Source: Pedobacter nutrimenti (lineage in GTDB: Bacteria; Bacteroidota; Bacteroidia; Sphingobacteriales; Sphingobacteriaceae). Taken from it: 64,000 nt of DNA. The notes beneath the pieces were generated by a model, which was given only the letters and a program-made list of their open reading frames with translations, had not been told where the DNA came from and ran no database searches. The DNA lies in the NCBI RefSeq assembly GCF_003208655.1, contig NZ_QKLU01000003.1, positions 248,001-312,000 on the forward strand, read 5' to 3'. The translations under genes were made by a program, and so were the position numbers. How positions within the stretch are numbered: the first letter of the stretch is position 1; each line of letters begins with the position of its first letter. This document shows, in pieces, positions 8,220 through 17,808 of this stretch.

Positions 8220-10634
8220 TTATAAGCCACCTAAAAGGGGGTCGGTAAAACTTTCTGCCTGACGTTCCAGGTGACCGGCAAATTGCTGGCTGAAAGCCGG
8301 GTATTGATCTGTTTTTAAGATCAGGTCGTACCAGTTATAACTTTTACTGAGGTCTATGGTGACCCTAAGCTCTGTTTGGCCCTTTGCGAGCACAATTTCC
8401 CGATGCCCTTGTCCATAAGACAAGTCGGTGAGCACAAATTTTATTTCTTCCATGCCCGCTTCTCTTTTTAATTGCAAAACCAGGCTGCTCTTTTTGTGTT
8501 CATAGCTCAAAGTGGCCGATAAATCCGGATCCTTAAGGTTACCTTTATACCTTCTGTAAAAACCGTTTGCGCTGTAGATTTTTAAATCATATTGCTGCTG
8601 CTTAAACTTTTCCAGCGGCCATTGATAATGTAAGGTATCTCCGGCCGCTGCGGTAAAGGCCCAGCAATCATCAGCGGCATATACGTTAAAGCCTACTCCA
8701 CTGGCAGCCTCACCAAAATAGGTATTCCCGGCGGTAAAAGCGACATGAAATTCGCCTTTGAGCTGATCCAGTTTTCCATGGGCATAGACCTCATAAGGCA
8801 AAGCGTTTGCGGGTTTTATTCCCGGTTCCTGTTTGGGAAGGTGGCTTGTTTTAAGGGGGTCTTTAATGACTTCTAAAATCTCTTTTTGAGAGAGGCTTTT
8901 GAAATTGTCCGGTAATTTGGCAAACCTCGCTTTATGAATACCCTCGATAAAAGGTTTTCGTTCTATTTTTTTTGGTAAAGAGAGTTTTTCTCCATGATAT
9001 GGCCTGAACACTGTGGTCAGGTCTCCGCACAAACTGCGCCTCCAGGAGGTGATGTTGTCTTCATGGACTTTTTTTCCGGTTTTATGACTTAAAAAATGCT
9101 CCAGAAACTGAATGGAGGAGGTATGGTCAAAAACCTGAGAATTTACATAACCTCCGCGGCTCCAGGGAGAAACCACAACCATAGGCACCCGGTAGCCTAA
9201 ACCAACAGGACTTTCCCTGATGTCTTTTTCTGCAGGCACAAACTCTGCCGAAATATCCAGGGAAGCTGAAACCAGCCCGGTGGCAGGGTTTTTAGGGTTT
9301 GGAGCGACAAAGGGAGGCATATGGTCAAAATAGCCGTCATTTTCATCGTAGGTTAAGACAAAAATCGTCTTTTTCCATACCTCGGGGTTTTTTGTTAAAA
9401 TATCAATGACTTCAGAAAGGTACCAGGCCCCGTACCAGGGTGCGCTTGGGTGATCAGAAAAGTTGCAGGGGGCGACCAACCAGGAAACTGCCGGCAATTT
9501 GCCTTTATCCACATCTGCCCTGAACTGGTGTAAAACATCGCCTTTTGGAACACGGACTGTTCTCTGGATTCCATTGTCCAGGTAGGTAATGTCTTCCAGA
9601 CGGTGATAATCGGGGTCATTGCGGTTGGTTACAAATGCCCTGCGGTGGAGGTCCTGTTGCTGCGGGCTTAACTGCTCCAGCGGGTTTTGTTCCAGAAAAT
9701 CCAGTTCTTTAGTTACCCAGGTTAATTTTTTTTGAAGCTTGGGATCTGCTTTCTCCTGAATTTTTAGGGTCAGCTCTGCCTGGCTCTTTTTTAAAAAAGA
9801 AATGTGCTCAGGGTGTCTTTTTACATGATATTGTTTGAAAAATTCGATCGGATTATCGGTGAAATTTCCCAACCACTCGTCTTGTTCCCCTTCAAAACCG
9901 ACACCTGCGCTCAATTCATTCTGGTAAATTTTCCAGTCTATATCATGGGCACTTAAACGTTCCGGAAAAGTACTCCAGGAGATCCTTTCTGAACCGTCAA
10001 TATCACCATTTGATAAGTGGGGCTTTGATGCTGCATTCTGCTCTTCTCTGATTTTAGCAGTCCAGAAGAAGCAACGGTTTGGACTGGTCCCGGTTAATGA
10101 AGAACAGAAATTATGGTCGCAAACGGTAAAGGCATCGGCCAATGCGTAGTAGAAAGGAACATCTTCTCTGTTGTAATAGCCCATGGTTAAAGGCATATCT
10201 GCATAGGCTTTGTTCCCAGACCTTTTGGCCTCAAGCCAGCCATCGAATTTTCCATTGTTTCTTGCATCTACCTGGTTGTCCCAGGAATGGGGCAAAGAAC
10301 TCATCCAGGTTGCTTTTGTATCTTTAATGTTTAAGCGGAAAGGGGCGTAGGTTTCGTTTTTTTTATTGGTCTGCAGCCACACAGGATAGTTATTGGCCAA
10401 TGTAATTGCTCTTGGGTCATTAAATCCACGTACCCCTTTTAAGGAACCAAACACATGATCAAAAGACCGGTTTTCCTGCATGAGAAAAACCACGTGCTCG
10501 GCATCAAGATAGGTTGTTCCCGGATCGGGGTTGATGGCCAGGGCCCTTTGAATAGAAGGTGGCAAAATACCGGAAAGACCAAAGGTGCCGGCCAGTAAGG
10601 AAGCTTTCTTTATAAAATCTCTTCTGTTATCCAT
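8220..10634 (-). CDS. Phosphocholine-type phospholipase C (phosphoesterase family), Tat-exported
   Basis: An 804-residue protein counted from ATG 10634; an upstream in-frame TTG at 10646 is less likely. The N-terminus MDNRRDFIKKA and the following hydrophobic stretch form a twin-arginine signal. The phosphoesterase domain (PF04185 type) shows HVVFLMQENRSFDHVFG near the start, SLTGTSPNRCFFWTA with the nucleophile region, and LTYDENDGYFDHMPPF metal ligands. The last 200 residues look like two DUF756-type beta domains seen in non-haemolytic PlcN-type enzymes. Such enzymes cleave phosphatidylcholine or sphingomyelin to phosphocholine. It is the last gene of the sigma/FecR/SusCD operon, separated from susD by a GC-rich hairpin. 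The substrate is inferred from family. Confidence 0.92.
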   Translation of the reverse strand: MDNRRDFIKKASLLAGTFGLSGILPPSIQRALAINPDPGTTYLDAEHVVFLMQENRSFDHVFGSLKGVRGFNDPRAITLANNYPVWLQTNKKNETYAPFRLNIKDTKATWMSSLPHSWDNQVDARNNGKFDGWLEAKRSGNKAYADMPLTMGYYNREDVPFYYALADAFTVCDHNFCSSLTGTSPNRCFFWTAKIREEQNAASKPHLSNGDIDGSERISWSTFPERLSAHDIDWKIYQNELSAGVGFEGEQDEWLGNFTDNPIEFFKQYHVKRHPEHISFLKKSQAELTLKIQEKADPKLQKKLTWVTKELDFLEQNPLEQLSPQQQDLHRRAFVTNRNDPDYHRLEDITYLDNGIQRTVRVPKGDVLHQFRADVDKGKLPAVSWLVAPCNFSDHPSAPWYGAWYLSEVIDILTKNPEVWKKTIFVLTYDENDGYFDHMPPFVAPNPKNPATGLVSASLDISAEFVPAEKDIRESPVGLGYRVPMVVVSPWSRGGYVNSQVFDHTSSIQFLEHFLSHKTGKKVHEDNITSWRRSLCGDLTTVFRPYHGEKLSLPKKIERKPFIEGIHKARFAKLPDNFKSLSQKEILEVIKDPLKTSHLPKQEPGIKPANALPYEVYAHGKLDQLKGEFHVAFTAGNTYFGEAASGVGFNVYAADDCWAFTAAAGDTLHYQWPLEKFKQQQYDLKIYSANGFYRRYKGNLKDPDLSATLSYEHKKSSLVLQLKREAGMEEIKFVLTDLSYGQGHREIVLAKGQTELRVTIDLSKSYNWYDLILKTDQYPAFSQQFAGHLERQAESFTDPLLGGL

Positions 10635-10648
10635 TTTTTTGTTCAAAT

Positions 10649-10681
10649 AAAGCCTGCCGGATTTTGTTCCCGGCAGGCTTT
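10649..10681 (-). terminator. GC-rich hairpin between susD and phospholipase C gene
   Basis: A perfect 12-bp stem (arms 10649-10660 and 10670-10681, 9-nt loop). Read on the minus strand it begins 8 bases after the susD stop and is followed by a U-rich stretch, then the phospholipase ATG 14 bases after the hairpin. It could terminate part of the transcripts, attenuate plc, or protect the susCD mRNA end. Confidence 0.7.
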
Positions 10682-10688
10682 CAGGTCA

Positions 10689-12254
10689 TTAATTCTTTAA
10701 AACCCACATGGTTTGGTTGGTGTCATCACTGCCGCCGTATTGACTTTGAATGGCATCAGAGACATTTTTTGCATTATAATCGAGTTCATTGGAAGGATAC
10801 AACCACCTCAGGGGCATTTTAGTGGATGGGTTATTTAAATTCGTTGAGCTATTCAAATTAAATAGGGGATAGCCCGTTCTTCTGTTTTCAAACCAGGCCT
10901 GATATTTACTGCCCTGCAGAAAATTAGCAAGGTATTTTTGAGTAATGACCTGCGAAATCTGTTGCTCGGTTGTACCCGAAAGGGCTACAGCTGAACTGGC
11001 CGGATAGGCATTAATATAAGTGGCATCCATTTTCATGTTGTGGTTGTAATCTGGTACATCAGGTGTATTGGCTGCAATGAAACTCATGGAACTGGTAATG
11101 CCCAATGCATAATAAGCCTGGGCGGTCGTTCCGCTGATCCACCCCCTGATGGTCGCTTCTGCCAGAATAAACTGCAGGTCCCAATAACTGAATACACTTA
11201 CTGGTTCTGCATTAACCAGTTGTACATAGCGATAATTGATGTCTGCGTAATCTTTTCCTACCCGCTGGGTTTGCAAATTTGCAAATGCATTGGAAGGTTC
11301 TGCTCCGGGATAAGCGTTATAGTCCGATTGTAAAAGGCCGGCCGCCAGTTTAACGGCCGAAGGTCTGGCATAGTAAAACAAACGTTTATCATTCATTGCT
11401 TTTAATGGATCCAGCAGGGTGTTGGAAAGCATGGTGTAATTTGATTTAACGAAGGAGTTACCGGAGCCTGCGGGTACATCGGACCATGGATAATTCTGAT
11501 TGGTGATGTTGCTGTAAGCTAAAGCAAAATTGTCATTGTAATTGCGCATCAGCGGCCTGTCGGTCACAATGCGGTTAAACCGTTCGATAACTTTAAGATC
11601 GGCATCGCTCGTTTTTTTATAGAGGTTCAACAGCACATGCAGTTCAAAACTATTGGTTAGCCTTCTCCAGTTGTCTACCTTTCCTGAGTAAATCGGATCG
11701 CCATCAAAATTGCTTCCCTGGGCAAATAGTTGATCTGCCTGGTCCAGTTCGTTCAATATTCCCAAAAAAACTTGTTTCTGGCTGTCGTATTTCGGCTGCA
11801 GGACAGCGTCGCTTTTTCCTTTGATCGCTTCTGCATAAGGGATATCTCCAACCTGCATGGTGGCTATGAAAAATTGCCAGGCCCTTATAAAATGCCCCAA
11901 AGCCTGATAAGACTTTTTAAGCCCGTCACTTGTCGCATAGTTTTCCATATAAGGAATATCCCTTAATATGCTCATCCTGTTAAAATCTGTCCGGCCAAGT
12001 TTATTGTACTGGAAATTTTCCTGACCTTCTCCCCAGGTTAAATATTTTCCCAGCAGAAAGGGTTGCATAAAAGATTTTTGGCTGCTGATGTCCGTTCTGG
12101 TCACATTTAAAATCAAAGAGGTGGCCAGCAAACCTGAAGTGACTTCAGTGGTCGCGTTTGGATTTGTATTGATGTCATCAAATTTTTTACAAGCATTGAT
12201 CATGAGCATCAATACGGGTAACAATACGATATATTTTAAAGATTTACTTTTCAT
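10689..12254 (-). CDS. SusD-like lipoprotein (SusD-like_2 type)
   Basis: A 521-residue lipoprotein with signal peptide and lipobox INAC (Cys22), followed by KKFDDINTNPN, the typical start of SusD-like_2 (PF12771-type) proteins. A helical core includes SYQALGHFIRAWQFFIAT and GDIPYAEAIKG, and the C-terminus ends near the FENRRTGYPLF and MPLRWLYPSNE motifs of this subgroup. It would form the surface lid over the SusC encoded 12 bases upstream. The operon has no glycosidase, so the cargo may not be a glycan; the linked phospholipase suggests a phospholipid-derived or phosphoester ligand (inference). Confidence 0.93.
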   Translation of the reverse strand: MKSKSLKYIVLLPVLMLMINACKKFDDINTNPNATTEVTSGLLATSLILNVTRTDISSQKSFMQPFLLGKYLTWGEGQENFQYNKLGRTDFNRMSILRDIPYMENYATSDGLKKSYQALGHFIRAWQFFIATMQVGDIPYAEAIKGKSDAVLQPKYDSQKQVFLGILNELDQADQLFAQGSNFDGDPIYSGKVDNWRRLTNSFELHVLLNLYKKTSDADLKVIERFNRIVTDRPLMRNYNDNFALAYSNITNQNYPWSDVPAGSGNSFVKSNYTMLSNTLLDPLKAMNDKRLFYYARPSAVKLAAGLLQSDYNAYPGAEPSNAFANLQTQRVGKDYADINYRYVQLVNAEPVSVFSYWDLQFILAEATIRGWISGTTAQAYYALGITSSMSFIAANTPDVPDYNHNMKMDATYINAYPASSAVALSGTTEQQISQVITQKYLANFLQGSKYQAWFENRRTGYPLFNLNSSTNLNNPSTKMPLRWLYPSNELDYNAKNVSDAIQSQYGGSDDTNQTMWVLKN

Positions 12255-12266
12255 AATTACATGTAT

Positions 12267-15200
12267 TTAAAAACCTACTTTGATGTTAAAACCGAGCATT
12301 CGTTGAGAGGGTGAATTCAGGTTCTCTGTATCCACATCGGGATCTGAGTATTTAAAGTTTGTCCATAAAAACAAATTCTGACCAGTCACCGAAATGGAGG
12401 CTCTTTTAACACCGAGCTTACCTGCAAGTTTGGCCGGGAAAGAATAACCCAGGGAAACCTCGCGAAGTTTAACGAAGGATTCGCTTTGGATGCCCATATC
12501 CCCACCTCTGAATGTTTGTGCGAAATCCTGATAGCCAACCTGGACATCATTTTTAGCATATTGCCGGGTATCACTGGTAATGTTGCCATATTTATCATAG
12601 GTAACACCACCCGAAATCACCTTGACCCCATTGCCTATATAATTGTTCAGTCCCTTCACCACCTGGTCATAACGGTATTGATTATCAGAATCGGGATTGG
12701 TACCACTGTCCCACATTTTATCATACATATAATTGTACATTAAGCCACCTATCCTGCCATCAATGTTAATGCCCAGGTTCCAGTTCTTATACCTGAAGTT
12801 GTTGATAAATCCAAAGCTGAAATCGGGATCTCCATAGCCATATTTCTTCTCGTAATCACTTTCTACCGGAAAACCATTATTGTAAATGATATTTCCCTGA
12901 GGGTCCCTGAGCCAGTAAGTCTTGGTGTAGGTATCCATCCTTTCTCCCTTTTTTGACCAGAGTTTATCTGGTGTATAGATCGGATCTGTATCTACATAAT
13001 AACGGTGCTGTTTAGACCAGTTGATGGTACTGCGCCATTCAAAATCCTTTGTTTTTATAGGCGATCCGTCTACGGTAATTTCCATGCCCCTTCTTTCATA
13101 GGTTTCTTTTGTGTTGACAATAACCATATTAAAGCCTGTGGAGACGGGCAGGTAAGCGGTATTCCCGGCTTGCTTTAAGTCTGTTTGCCTGTTGTAATAA
13201 TACTTGTTGAAATAGGCCACATCAAAATGCAAACGTTTTTGGAATAAATAACCTGCAGCACCGACTTCCCAGGTTCTTGCAGAGGTTGGAAGTACACCGT
13301 CGGCCACCAGGTAAGATGGATAATCTGCGGCATTCAAAGTGTTCCAGGCAGATGTTCTTGTGGAATAGGGACTGTTGATGTTGTAAGGATCTGAAGCATA
13401 TTTAAACACCGTCCAGGATCCCCGGAGTTTGAGCATGTCGATGGCAGCTGGCATTTTGATCAGCTCGGAAAGTACAACACTGGAACCTAAGGAAGGATAG
13501 AAAAATGACCTGGATGTTTTTGGCTGGGCAGAGTTCCAGTCATTTCTGCCTGTAAAATCAAAAAATACAGCATCGTTCCAGCCCACTGAAGCCCGGCCAT
13601 ACAAGCTGTTAATTTGCCTTGAGGATCCGCCCTGATTGATGGTAGCTGGTTCAACAGAGCCTTTTAAAGAAAAGAAGCGGGGCGAGATCAGTCCTCCCTT
13701 TGTCGCTGCATTCAAACTTTCATCCACATAATAATATAAGGTTCCTCCGGCTAAGCCATCAAATGACCATTTATTCACCTTCTTGTTGTACGTTAAAATC
13801 AGGTCATTATTGGTGCTGAAACCCCAGGTTTTATATAAACGGTATAAACCTTTGGCATCCCATCCGCCAATATCTTTGCCCCGTGTGGAAAATATATTTG
13901 CAGTAGGATTGGTCATGGTCTCTTTATTGTTGTAATTGTCATAGCCCAAACGCAGCATCAGGTTAAAATCTTTGCTGAATTTATAATTTGCTGTAACATT
14001 TGCATTTACCGTGTTTTGGGTAATTCCATCTAACTTTTCATAAGCAATCAGATAGGGGTTGTCATACCAGTTGGTGTACATCCAGTTCTGTGTTTTATTG
14101 GGAACCTTCCAATAATCCTTGTAATCCCGGATGTCATATTCAGTACCTGTCCACATGGTCAGCTGATAGAGATAGCCCTGGGTGCCGTAGCCTGCGCCCC
14201 ATATTTGGGGTGCCGAACGTCTGCTTACACCAAAACGGCTCTCTATTTTGAATTTATCATTAATCCGGATCTCCCCACCGGAAGTAAAATTCATCATATT
14301 TAATTCCTGATTCGGAAATTGCCCCTTATTGTAAACGTGGTTAAGCCCTATTCTGAAACTTCCGTTTTCTCCGGTCTGTGCAATGGCAATATTGTTGTTG
14401 GTGACCAGCCCTGTGTTCATAAAATTTTTCAGGTTGTCTTTGCCAACTGAAACCAGGGGCCTGCCATCTTCAAATTGTTTAGTGACCGGATTCCAGTCCC
14501 TGGCAGTGTTTCCTGCATCTAATTTTGGGCCCCAAACGTAATCGTTATCAATCTTTCCGTTCTGGCCGCGACCGTAAGAAGATTGCACTTTAGGTATGGC
14601 TAAAAAGCCAAGCTGGAACATGGTATTGCTGTTAACATCTATAGCAAGGCCTTTTCCTGCAGCTCCTTTTTTTGTGGTGATCAATAAAACCCCACCTTCA
14701 GCTCTTGAACCATAAAGGGCTGATGCGGTAGAACCTTTGAGTAGATCCATGCTTTCAATATCATCTGTGGGCACGTCTCTTAAGGTCATATTTCCATAGG
14801 GTACACCATCAATAACCAGCAAAGCATTCTCGCCTCTGAGTTCCAGTGTGGGTCTGGCATTAAACTCTGTGGAATTTTTTACCACAAGACCAGAGATTTG
14901 CCCGGTCAATGAAGTGCCGATATCTACACCTTTAACGGTCTGTAGCTTCTCTCCGCTAATCTTCTGGACAGCATAACCCAATGACTTTTCGGCTCTTTTT
15001 ATGCCCAATGCGGTGACCACAATTTCCTCCAGGTTTTGTTTTACCGCTTCCATAACTACAGTTAAGGCAGCTTCTGAAGAAGTTACCGTAAGCTCCTTTG
15101 TTACAAAACCAACGTACTTGATCACCAGGACGTCCCCGGCCTTTGCATGGATTGAAAATTGACCGGCCACACTGGAAGTTGTGCCTTCCTTAGTGCCTTT

Positions 15201-15668
15201 GATTTGAACTGAAGCTCCGGGCAATGGCTTACCTTCGGCATCGGTTATTAAACCATGCACATTAATTAAATTAACAGACACTTCCATAGGACGGGAAACA
15301 ACAGGGGGCTGTTTTTTAATCACAACCGTCTTATCTATGATGATATAAGTGAAAGGTTGGCCTTTTAAAATGACGGTCAGGGCTTCGTCCATACCCGCGT
15401 CTTTTAGATCAATGCTAATCTTGCCTGCTGCTTTGAAAGATTTATTATTGTAAAAAAAGCTATAGCCAGTCTGTTTTTTAATGTGCTCAAAAAGACTGCT
15501 GAACGAGCTGTTTTGTTTTGACAAAGTAATTTTCTGACCATATCCTTTAGCCGAGACCTGAAGGCATCCGATAATTAATACAACAATTGTCAGTTTCATT
15601 GCCAATAAAATTTTAAATGAGAAAAACCTCCTCTTAAAAGAGGCTTTTCTGCATAAACTTAAATTCAT
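12267..15668 (-). CDS. SusC/RagA TonB-linked outer membrane transporter with N-terminal STN signalling domain
   Basis: A full-length 1133-residue transporter. After a long signal region (about residues 1-45) comes an STN domain (about 50-118, with SSLFEHIKKQTGYSFFYNN), the part that talks to a FecR anti-sigma across the periplasm. A carboxypeptidase-regulatory-like domain follows (about 130-205, VHGLITDAEGKPLPGASV), then the plug (EEIVVTALGIKRAEKSLGYA; GVLLITTKKG), then the beta-barrel ending MLGFNIKVGF. The STN domain and the adjacent fecR and sigma genes make this a transducer that should induce its own operon when ligand binds. It lies 198 bases downstream of fecR and 12 bases upstream of susD. 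The ligand is unknown. Confidence 0.96.
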   Translation of the reverse strand: MNLSLCRKASFKRRFFSFKILLAMKLTIVVLIIGCLQVSAKGYGQKITLSKQNSSFSSLFEHIKKQTGYSFFYNNKSFKAAGKISIDLKDAGMDEALTVILKGQPFTYIIIDKTVVIKKQPPVVSRPMEVSVNLINVHGLITDAEGKPLPGASVQIKGTKEGTTSSVAGQFSIHAKAGDVLVIKYVGFVTKELTVTSSEAALTVVMEAVKQNLEEIVVTALGIKRAEKSLGYAVQKISGEKLQTVKGVDIGTSLTGQISGLVVKNSTEFNARPTLELRGENALLVIDGVPYGNMTLRDVPTDDIESMDLLKGSTASALYGSRAEGGVLLITTKKGAAGKGLAIDVNSNTMFQLGFLAIPKVQSSYGRGQNGKIDNDYVWGPKLDAGNTARDWNPVTKQFEDGRPLVSVGKDNLKNFMNTGLVTNNNIAIAQTGENGSFRIGLNHVYNKGQFPNQELNMMNFTSGGEIRINDKFKIESRFGVSRRSAPQIWGAGYGTQGYLYQLTMWTGTEYDIRDYKDYWKVPNKTQNWMYTNWYDNPYLIAYEKLDGITQNTVNANVTANYKFSKDFNLMLRLGYDNYNNKETMTNPTANIFSTRGKDIGGWDAKGLYRLYKTWGFSTNNDLILTYNKKVNKWSFDGLAGGTLYYYVDESLNAATKGGLISPRFFSLKGSVEPATINQGGSSRQINSLYGRASVGWNDAVFFDFTGRNDWNSAQPKTSRSFFYPSLGSSVVLSELIKMPAAIDMLKLRGSWTVFKYASDPYNINSPYSTRTSAWNTLNAADYPSYLVADGVLPTSARTWEVGAAGYLFQKRLHFDVAYFNKYYYNRQTDLKQAGNTAYLPVSTGFNMVIVNTKETYERRGMEITVDGSPIKTKDFEWRSTINWSKQHRYYVDTDPIYTPDKLWSKKGERMDTYTKTYWLRDPQGNIIYNNGFPVESDYEKKYGYGDPDFSFGFINNFRYKNWNLGINIDGRIGGLMYNYMYDKMWDSGTNPDSDNQYRYDQVVKGLNNYIGNGVKVISGGVTYDKYGNITSDTRQYAKNDVQVGYQDFAQTFRGGDMGIQSESFVKLREVSLGYSFPAKLAGKLGVKRASISVTGQNLFLWTNFKYSDPDVDTENLNSPSQRMLGFNIKVGF

Positions 15669-15865
15669 ACTTTTGAATGTTTGGGTTAATTCACAATTTA
15701 TTTAACAAGGTATTTTCTGAAATCTTCCTGGACTTTTTCCATTCTGATTTATCCGGGTGGAATGCTGCCGGATCCTGTTGCAACCAGGGTCCGGTTTTTT
15801 TTACCCATGTGGATTTGGCTAGATAGTTATTTGTTCATACACAAGTGGTTTAAATGAAAACTCTG

Positions 15866-17020
15866 TTATTTGGTTACAATTATTTTTCTGCCTTCAATTT
15901 TGAAGCGGGCCCCGCCATATTCCAGGATCTTCAACGCCTCAGATAAGTGGACTGAACGGGGGATATCTCCAACAAATTCGTCATCTGAATTAAGGCCCTG
16001 ATAAACGACTTCTACATTATACCATCTTTCTAGTTGTCTCATTACGGTAAACAGATTGTCTTTTTCGAAATGAAAGTAGCCGTTTTTCCAGGCCATCACC
16101 TGTTCTATATTGGCTGGTGCGATTTCTATTTTACCAGAAGAGGTTAAGCTCGATTGTTGTCCGGGTTTCAAAAATTGTGCTTCTGACTGCGCATGCCCGC
16201 TATGGACCGATACGCGTACAGATCCTTCCAGCAATGTCGTTTTGATATTTTCTTCATCATTGTAAGAATTGACATTGAAATGTGTACCAAATACCTGTAC
16301 CGTCTGATTTTTGGTGATGACCCGGAAAGGGCTCTTTTTATCCTTGGCAACCTCGAAGTAAGCTTCTCCGTTTAATTCTACCCGGCGTTCCTGCTGCTTT
16401 TTAAAACTTGGCGGAAATTTAAGCGAAGAAGCAGAATTTAACCAAACTTTCGTCCCATCGGGCAAAGCAATCTGGTATTGTCCCCCTTTTGGGGTCGAGA
16501 TGATATTTGTAAGGTTTTTTTGATCCGGACCGGGGTTTACATCCATATCTTTCAGTTCATACACCAACCTGCCGTTGATCTTCGTAATTGAAATTCCGGC
16601 CTGCTCGGCGAGTTTTCCATTCTCTGCATTTGAAAGGGAAATCTTTGATCCGTTACTTAGGGTTAAAATTGCTTGGTTTGACCCCGGGGCAATATCGTTT
16701 GCATAAGCGGGCGAACGGGAAATCTGGGAACTTGGTTTTTTAGGGTTGAACAGAAAAATACAGACGCCTGTAAACAGGATTACTGCTGCACAAAGGGCAA
16801 TCTTTGGCCATAAGGGTTTGACGGGCTGGGTGTGGGCATTTTTCTCCTGGATTTTTGTCCATAGTTTCTCTTTAACCTGCCAGTAGTCCGGCTCGTCGAA
16901 TGTTTGGCTCTTATCGCTGGTCTGTTCTAAAAACCAGGATTCGACAAGTGCATTTTCTTCATCAGTAGCGTTGCCTTTCAGGTATTTATTCAGGAGTTTG
17001 TCCGATTTTTTATTTCCCAT
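15866..17020 (-). CDS. FecR-family anti-sigma factor
   Basis: A 384-residue inner-membrane anti-sigma regulator. The N-terminal cytoplasmic part (about 1-65) would bind the sigma factor. One transmembrane helix lies at about 72-91 (KIALCAAVILFTGVCIFLF). The periplasmic FecR domain carries TPKGGQYQIALPDGTKVWLN and GEAYFEVAKDKKSPFRV. A C-terminal DUF4974-like domain (about 310-384) contains LERWYNVEVVYQG and would contact the STN domain of the SusC encoded next. The sigma gene starts upstream of it, with 110 bases between. This is the standard Bacteroidota trans-envelope relay for one SusCD pair. Confidence 0.95.
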   Translation of the reverse strand: MGNKKSDKLLNKYLKGNATDEENALVESWFLEQTSDKSQTFDEPDYWQVKEKLWTKIQEKNAHTQPVKPLWPKIALCAAVILFTGVCIFLFNPKKPSSQISRSPAYANDIAPGSNQAILTLSNGSKISLSNAENGKLAEQAGISITKINGRLVYELKDMDVNPGPDQKNLTNIISTPKGGQYQIALPDGTKVWLNSASSLKFPPSFKKQQERRVELNGEAYFEVAKDKKSPFRVITKNQTVQVFGTHFNVNSYNDEENIKTTLLEGSVRVSVHSGHAQSEAQFLKPGQQSSLTSSGKIEIAPANIEQVMAWKNGYFHFEKDNLFTVMRQLERWYNVEVVYQGLNSDDEFVGDIPRSVHLSEALKILEYGGARFKIEGRKIIVTK

Positions 17021-17130
17021 TTTTATGGTCCTCTATCTGATCTGAAGCTCAATTTATAGTTGAGTTTCAGCTTCAGGATATGACTAAGAACCGTAGCGCG
17101 GACGAAAGTAGTAGATGGAGAAGAAAAAAA

Positions 17131-17754
17131 TTAAAAAATTGTAAAAAAGAGGCTAAAAGTATCGGCAAGTCTCATTTTTAATGTCTTTGTGGCATTGCTT
17201 ACTTGTTTTTTAACGGTAAGTTCGGAAATGGCTAATTTTTCAGAGATCTCCCTGTAAGAAAGGTGTGCTTTTCGGCTTAACTCAAATACTTCCCGCATTT
17301 TTGCGGGCAGATAGGCCAGTTCAGCCTCTATTCTGGCGGCCAGTTCACGTTCTCTGACCAAATGGTCTGTGATACATTTCCCTTCTTCCATAAATTGCTG
17401 AAGGGAATTTAAGTAATTGGTGCGCACCTTGCTCCGCTGAAAATGTTTTAGAATGCGGTTGCGGATGGATGCATTTAGAAAGGAAGACAGGGAGACCCGG
17501 ATATCCAGTTCCCTGGACTTGCTCCAAAGCATGACAAATATATCCTGGACGACATCTTCAGATTCATCTTCGTTTAACAGAATTTTTCTTGCATAACGAT
17601 ATAAAATAGCCCAGTACCTGTCGTAGATTTCGGCATAAGCCGCCTCATCGCCCAATTTTAGCAGATCCATTAACTGACCATCTGTAAGATTACAATAAGA
17701 GTCCAAAGCCGGGTATTTAGGCTGTGAATATATCAAGGAGCAGGCGTATTCCAA
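17131..17754 (-). CDS. ECF-type RNA polymerase sigma factor (FecI-like)
   Basis: About 207 residues with sigma region 2 (EIYDRYWAILYRYARKIL, then EDVVQDIFVMLW) and region 4 (LPAKMREVFELSRKAHLSYREISEKLAIS, split here as LPAKMREVFELSR and LSYREISEKLAIS). It directs RNA polymerase to the downstream susCD operon when released by FecR. The start is odd: there is no ATG before the conserved LTDGQLMDLLK segment, an in-frame TAA lies at 17758-17760, and the first candidates are TTG codons at 17754, 17736 and 17706. The first ATG (Met29) would cut into the conserved N-terminus. Initiation at TTG is therefore likely and may keep sigma levels low. Confidence 0.93.
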   Translation of the reverse strand: MEYACSLIYSQPKYPALDSYCNLTDGQLMDLLKLGDEAAYAEIYDRYWAILYRYARKILLNEDESEDVVQDIFVMLWSKSRELDIRVSLSSFLNASIRNRILKHFQRSKVRTNYLNSLQQFMEEGKCITDHLVRERELAARIEAELAYLPAKMREVFELSRKAHLSYREISEKLAISELTVKKQVSNATKTLKMRLADTFSLFFTIF

Positions 17755-17779
17755 AAATTAAATTTTAACATTCTGAGCG

Positions 17780-17789
17780 CAAACGTTTG
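17780..17789. promoter_or_regulatory. 10-bp palindrome upstream of the sigma factor gene
   Basis: CAAACGTTTG is a perfect palindrome about 26 bases upstream of the sigma factor start, in the short gap to the cupin gene. It could be a repressor or activator site; the short length makes chance possible. Confidence 0.25.
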
Positions 17790-17808
17790 TGTAGATACAC
17801 CAGGGCCG

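Noticed and set aside
15768..15802. Hairpin with a T-run oriented as a plus-strand terminator (9-bp stem with one wobble pair)
   Set aside because: No plus-strand gene ends here; on the minus strand it lies in the susC leader and lacks a U-run. A leader structure is possible but not supported enough.
15720..15860. Minus-strand open frame of about 47 codons (protein-like piece with WLQQDPAAFHPDKSEWKK) between fecR and susC
   Set aside because: It has no start codon after the upstream TGA, length is within chance for this composition, and it overlaps a hairpin; not called as a gene.
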